Assembly: GCA_023248855.1 (NCBI GenBank)
Contig: JAHFDS010000026.1
Location: 1-35,433, forward strand
Direction of reading: 5' to 3'
DNA length: 35,433 bases
From: Myxococcales bacterium
GTDB taxonomy: Bacteria > Myxococcota_A > Polyangia > JAHFDS01
Shown here piece by piece: positions 32,801 through 35,433 of this stretch. The notes beneath the pieces were generated by a model. It worked only from the letters and a program-made list of their open reading frames with translations. It was not told the DNA's origin and ran no database searches. The position numbers and the translations under genes are program-made. How positions within the stretch are numbered: position 1 is the first letter of the stretch; the number at the start of each line of letters is the position of its first letter.

Positions 32801-33280
32801 CAGCGCGCCTCGGATGCGCTCATCACGGAGGCCACGCGGTCGGGCCAGGAGCGCGCCAAGGCGATCGAGGACCGGCTCGGCGGCGAGATCGCGGCGCTGC
32901 AGAAGCGGCACGCGCAGGAGATCGCCGACCTCGGCAGGGCGCTGGCGGCGCGCGATCGTGACCTCGGGCAGAAGACCGAGCAGATCGCCTCGCTCGAGGC
33001 GACCCTCGAGGGCGAGCGCGGGCGGAGCACCGCGCTCGAGGTGGAGGTGGGCGAAGTGCGGGCCGAGGCCGGCGCGTACAAGGCGCGGGCGGACGAGATC
33101 GAGCAGGCGCGGCAGGACGTCGAACGCCGCCTGGCGGAGCTGGAGGTCACGATGCAGCGCGCCTACCGGAAGCTGCAGTCGGACGCGACCGCGATCGACA
33201 AGGCCAAGAAGGCGCTCGGCATCGCGCTCACGCTGATCGAGTCCTCGGCCGGGCCCGATGACGACGAAGAAGACGCCTGA
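29867..33280 (+). CDS. FrzS/AglZ-like pseudo-receiver coiled-coil protein
   Basis: The 1137-aa protein starts with a receiver-like domain (1-125) resembling that of Myxococcus FrzS: IGYAICNRFKRSPELKKIPLV and HRKLKTRAEDYARKPLDSEDLLARVGGLV. The phosphoacceptor position is Ser53 (VVVILSVEP), so it should not be phosphorylated there; Lys107 remains. Residues 126-510 are low-complexity Pro/Ala/Glu-rich. Residues about 515-1120 are an almost unbroken Ala/Glu/Arg coiled coil, and the tail is acidic. FrzS and AglZ are polar, dynamically localised motility proteins, so a cytoskeletal or polarity role is inferred. TTG 29867 is the likely start, with GGAG 10 nt upstream and TACGCT at 29840. The gene is 60 nt after the anti-sigma gene. 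Confidence 0.85.
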   Translation: MTRTALVIEPDPAVAEQIRQLLSRFDFQIETIADGNAAVQRAMSSPPVVVILSVEPQKIGYAICNRFKRSPELKKIPLVLMSGEPNAERDFEGHRKLKTRAEDYARKPLDSEDLLARVGGLVPLGAPRRSAPAAQRPAPGVIPMDGAEAEVDLSDLAEEATPPPAQVPRARGGSVSFDDAGDTLFGGGFAGQPEPERAVGVDSLGFDAEAEAAFAQLTEEPAIDEDALPEGPPLDGIEIELEPAEPGTGEPPTIDLAELPSLDLGLPALEQEPFALVPSEVKAPVAVAQEPLVSPIAADDHEATAAVPLPSADEFDRHVPSIAVVGLLPQHQYTRSSPLKGLAEQARTSEAAAIEAAAGSSQPWAEGPSALMRSATPIPAAALPSFSLGDDDADGTAEPTAAIHLGTPEEMPIDATGRMEVPMVSPTPPPVTASVPTPGVPAPALASEPAPAPGGAAVRRGDRWSTPEPPTPVLPTGRRRTQPQPGLERRFDEPASLAGLQPGAPSRTSRPPEAFSSAREVLALREVINKKEREILDLKDALEGKDRTLLESKQKLRDLERRVRDAEDRQTAAERELGAANERAAVLAKDKEQIRERERQLKQRIEDAQTEIRKAHQEVDSLKRRQQQLIQDAVTDAETARAEAEAQVLAAQKERVEMESDLLAQHRAELEQVAAAHDAMLAEERQRYEDREAALREEQDALLQDELARAEALRATDLATLERKGKAALERAAAETAQRLAEAEARRLQDLEIAEAQRVEQAAEAETQREAALADQQAQQAILVADLEERQRSELGGLAASYEMRLRDAQAKHAEELAQLEARAKADVEAARDQAAQEAREWEEHAHHTVASLERKQSDALAAERERSRQALEDAEALRRAELEAAAERERDALEMARAEHTLQLKAALADAGDKARLELGRALAEHRRETEKLRAEHAVQLGEVERLKEDELASSLAQHEAELEQVRAEHAVALDEQQRASDALITEATRSGQERAKAIEDRLGGEIAALQKRHAQEIADLGRALAARDRDLGQKTEQIASLEATLEGERGRSTALEVEVGEVRAEAGAYKARADEIEQARQDVERRLAELEVTMQRAYRKLQSDATAIDKAKKALGIALTLIESSAGPDDDEEDA

Positions 33281-33309
33281 CGCGCGCGCGGCGGCGGTGC
33301 GCTGAGCCC

Positions 33310-35334
33310 TCAGCTGCGAGAGAGCGCCGCGATGAACGATTCGCGGTTCGTGCGCGGCGTCTCGACGAAACGAACGAAGCGCTCGCCGAAGTTGAGCTCG
33401 AGCTCCATGACCGTGTAGGCGCCGTCCGCCGCCACCTGGGAGATGCGGTAGACGACGAGCTTCTTGGTCACCTTCCTGGGAGAGCCCGACGTGGCCCCGG
33501 ATCGGAACGCGATGCGCGGCCGCATGCCCTTGGCCGGGCGCTTGACGCCGAGCTGATTCGCCATCGCGGCGAGGAGCGCATCCGACACGGGCCCGATCGA
33601 GCGCAGCTCGATCCCGCCGTCGTAGTACGCGGTCGGGTCCTCATCGACGGACTTCATGTTCGGCTTGACGAATATGTTGACGCCGATCATCCGACCCTCG
33701 AACAGGCCGAGCGCGATGAGATCGCAGCCACCCTCCTTGTCGCAGCTGCCCTTCTTCACCGTGAGCCGGAACTCGCCCTCGCCCGCCGGCACCTGCTCGC
33801 CCTGGAGCGCCATGTCGACCAGATCCTTCTTGTCCACGGTCGTCGGGTCGAGCGGCGGCACGAGCAGACCGGTGTCGGGGGAGTCCGGGGCCGACCCGGC
33901 CGGCGCGCCTGCGGCGCCCACAGGGGCTCTTGCACCGGCCGCGCCGCTCCCTGCCCCACCGGTCACCGGTGCGCCGGCCGCCCCGGGCAACGTGGCCCCG
34001 GCGGCGCCGAAGACCTCCGGCATGTCGAGGGGCTTTGGGGCCTTGGCCGGTCCGTCGGGCCCGGCGGGCCGGATCGCCGCGTCCGCACGCACGGGGGCCG
34101 GCGCCCCTGAGAGCCGGTCGCGCAACAAGAAGAGGCCGAGGCCGAGGGCCGCAATGCCGCCCCAGGCGCCGAGGAGGAGCGGCAGCTTCGAGCGGCCTTT
34201 TCGCTTCTCCTGCTTGCCCTCGTCGTCGCGCGAGTGGGCTCGGCGCGCGGAGCGCAGGGCGGCCACGAGCGCGTCGGCCGCCGGCTCCTCCCGGGTCGAG
34301 TTGCGCGTCTCCTGACTCTGCTCGACCGGCGCCGATCGGCGCGGCGCATCGAGGCGCGGCGGTTCCGGGGCGCGCACCTCGAGGCTGTCCTCGGCGATGA
34401 CCCGCGGCTCGACGCGGGGGATGCGTGCAGGACCGGTGCGCGAGCTCGCGATCTCCCCGCGTGCGCCGTGGCCGTGGGCGCCGTGGAGCTTGCCAGCGAG
34501 CGCCTCGGGCGTGGACGGTCGAACGGCGGGATCGGCCGACCGTGCGGCCTCGAGCGCCGATACGAGCCACTCGGGCGCGTCGGGGCGCGCCTCGGCGAGC
34601 GGCATCGCCCCACGCGGAAGCGGTGCCTTGCCGACGAGGAGCTCGTAGCCGAGCACGCCCAGGGCGAACACCTCGGCCGCAGGGCTGCCCGCTCCGGTGC
34701 GCGACTGCTCCGGGGCGACGTACCGGGGATCGTCGAGCTTGGGGGAGAGCCCGGCGAGGCGCTCCACGATCTTCGCGAGCTGGAAGTCGACCCAGCCGAG
34801 CCGTCCCTTTTCGAGGAAGACGTGGGTCGGGCGGAGGTCGCGCCTCAGCCGCGGGCTGGCAGAGGAAGCCGCGACGAGTGACGCGAGCTCCTCGAGCAGG
34901 CGGGCAACCTCCTCGGGAGGGAGGGGTCCGCGCTCGATCCGCGTCGACAGGGCCTCTCCGGGCGGGAGCTCGAGGACCAGGAAGAAGCTGCCGTTCGAGC
35001 GCCGGCCGAAGTCGCGCAGGGGCGCCAGGCGGGCGTCCCCCCGCGCGCGCAGGGCCGCCCCTTCATCGCGCAGGCGCTCGAGCGGCAGGGCATCGGGCTC
35101 CTCCAGCGTCTTGGCGACGACGCGCGTGCCGGGTTGCGAGAGGTCCTCGGCCACGTAGGCGACGCCGCCATCGCGATCGCCGAACGGCACCAGCAGCCGG
35201 TAGCGCCCCCCGATGGTCTCTCCGATCAGCGCGTGCTCGCTCTTCGGGACGCGCCGGACGGCGCACTGCGGACAAAAGACGGCCTCGGGGTCGACGCGCG
35301 CCCCGCAGCTCGTGCACATCACGAGGCCGGCCAT
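33310..35334 (-). CDS. Zinc-ribbon pseudokinase with transmembrane anchor and extracytoplasmic domain
   Basis: The 674-aa protein begins with a zinc ribbon (CTSC at 7-10, CPQC at 21-24). A kinase-like domain (about 43-290) follows. The ATP-Lys equivalent Lys75 and YVAPEQ are present, but HRDLKPxN has become RRDLRPTH (164-171) and DFG has become DFQ (183-185), so catalysis is probably weak or lost. A Lys/Arg-rich stretch precedes one transmembrane helix (about 384-404). Then come a Gly/Ala/Pro repeat tether (GAAGAP-like units, about 435-490) and a C-terminal domain of about 170 residues with two Cys (GSCDKEGGCD) and no recognised family. It converges with the FrzS/AglZ-like gene, 29 nt apart. 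TATGAA lies 9 nt before the ATG. Confidence 0.82.
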   Translation of the reverse strand: MAGLVMCTSCGARVDPEAVFCPQCAVRRVPKSEHALIGETIGGRYRLLVPFGDRDGGVAYVAEDLSQPGTRVVAKTLEEPDALPLERLRDEGAALRARGDARLAPLRDFGRRSNGSFFLVLELPPGEALSTRIERGPLPPEEVARLLEELASLVAASSASPRLRRDLRPTHVFLEKGRLGWVDFQLAKIVERLAGLSPKLDDPRYVAPEQSRTGAGSPAAEVFALGVLGYELLVGKAPLPRGAMPLAEARPDAPEWLVSALEAARSADPAVRPSTPEALAGKLHGAHGHGARGEIASSRTGPARIPRVEPRVIAEDSLEVRAPEPPRLDAPRRSAPVEQSQETRNSTREEPAADALVAALRSARRAHSRDDEGKQEKRKGRSKLPLLLGAWGGIAALGLGLFLLRDRLSGAPAPVRADAAIRPAGPDGPAKAPKPLDMPEVFGAAGATLPGAAGAPVTGGAGSGAAGARAPVGAAGAPAGSAPDSPDTGLLVPPLDPTTVDKKDLVDMALQGEQVPAGEGEFRLTVKKGSCDKEGGCDLIALGLFEGRMIGVNIFVKPNMKSVDEDPTAYYDGGIELRSIGPVSDALLAAMANQLGVKRPAKGMRPRIAFRSGATSGSPRKVTKKLVVYRISQVAADGAYTVMELELNFGERFVRFVETPRTNRESFIAALSRS

Positions 35335-35433
35335 GGGCCCACTTCATACGACACATGCACCCGCGTCGCTAGATCGGCGAGCGGCACCCGCGCACGCACC
35401 GCACGAAGAGTAAGAAAATGGATGGGAGGCGAT
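35335..35433. other. Right-edge segment without an assignable gene
   Basis: This holds the upstream region of the pseudokinase gene. The last 30 bases are less GC-rich (AGTAAGAAAATGG) and contain GGGAGG close to the edge, which could be a ribosome-binding site for a plus-strand gene starting just outside. Nothing can be called. Confidence 0.3.

Noticed and set aside
35418-35433. ATG at 35418 as start of a plus-strand gene
   Set aside because: Only five codons are visible and there is no ribosome-binding site before it; GGGAGG lies after it.

Overview
The window is very GC-rich and reads as chromosome of a myxobacterium-like organism (Myxococcota, probably Polyangia). Evidence: three Hanks-type kinase proteins in 35 kb, an FHA-containing sigma-54 activator, a long coiled-coil protein with a FrzS/AglZ-type pseudo-receiver, a DUF1592/DUF1552 surface-protein pair, Gly-rich lipoprotein tethers, and a ferrochelatase with an internal cysteine cluster like that described from Myxococcus xanthus. 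No rRNA, tRNA, transposase, prophage or CRISPR array was seen. The assignment rests on gene content only.

Layout. 1-4598 (minus): start of a Gly-rich lipoprotein, a 67-aa protein, a FabL-like enoyl-ACP reductase and tolQ-tolR-tolA-tolB. 4671-6185 (plus): two tandem paralogous lipoproteins. 6190-9957 (minus): a kinase-ATPase-repeat protein. 10039-11013 (plus): Sua5. 11228-16599 (minus): a run read as sigma-54 activator, SDR, Ser/Thr kinase, GRAM protein, SDR. 16785-20364 (plus): PilZ protein, small outer-membrane protein, CNNM/CorC protein and an arginase-family hydrolase. 20368-20502 (minus): a 44-aa ORF. 20638-21258 (plus): GNAT. 21324-23408 (minus): GAF protein, CheY-like regulator and ferrochelatase, compactly arranged. 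23560-26984 (plus): DUF1592-type lipoprotein and Tat-exported DUF1552 protein. 27225-28226 (minus): PAP2-family membrane enzyme. 28425-33280 (plus): ECF sigma factor, zinc-binding anti-sigma and FrzS/AglZ-like protein. 33310-35334 (minus): zinc-ribbon pseudokinase with a membrane anchor.

How the genes work together. The Tol genes form the envelope-constriction machine, but pal and cpoB are not beside them. Signalling dominates the rest. The ECF/anti-sigma pair and the polar-motility-like coiled-coil protein are adjacent and could share regulation. GAF, receiver and ferrochelatase genes overlap or nearly touch, suggesting one transcript. DUF1592 and DUF1552 overlap by 4 nt and are probably co-exported partners.

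Most notable observations: (i) many starts have a TANNNT -10-like hexamer 6-10 nt upstream and no Shine-Dalgarno, suggesting widespread leaderless or near-leaderless mRNAs; I used this to choose several starts; (ii) the sigma-54 activator has lost about 20 nt in its Fis-type DNA-binding helix and ends out of frame; (iii) two kinase-like proteins carry His in place of the catalytic-loop Asn, one of them also lacking HRD His and DFG Gly; (iv) convergent intergenic regions contain clusters of strong hairpins that may be interspersed repeats.
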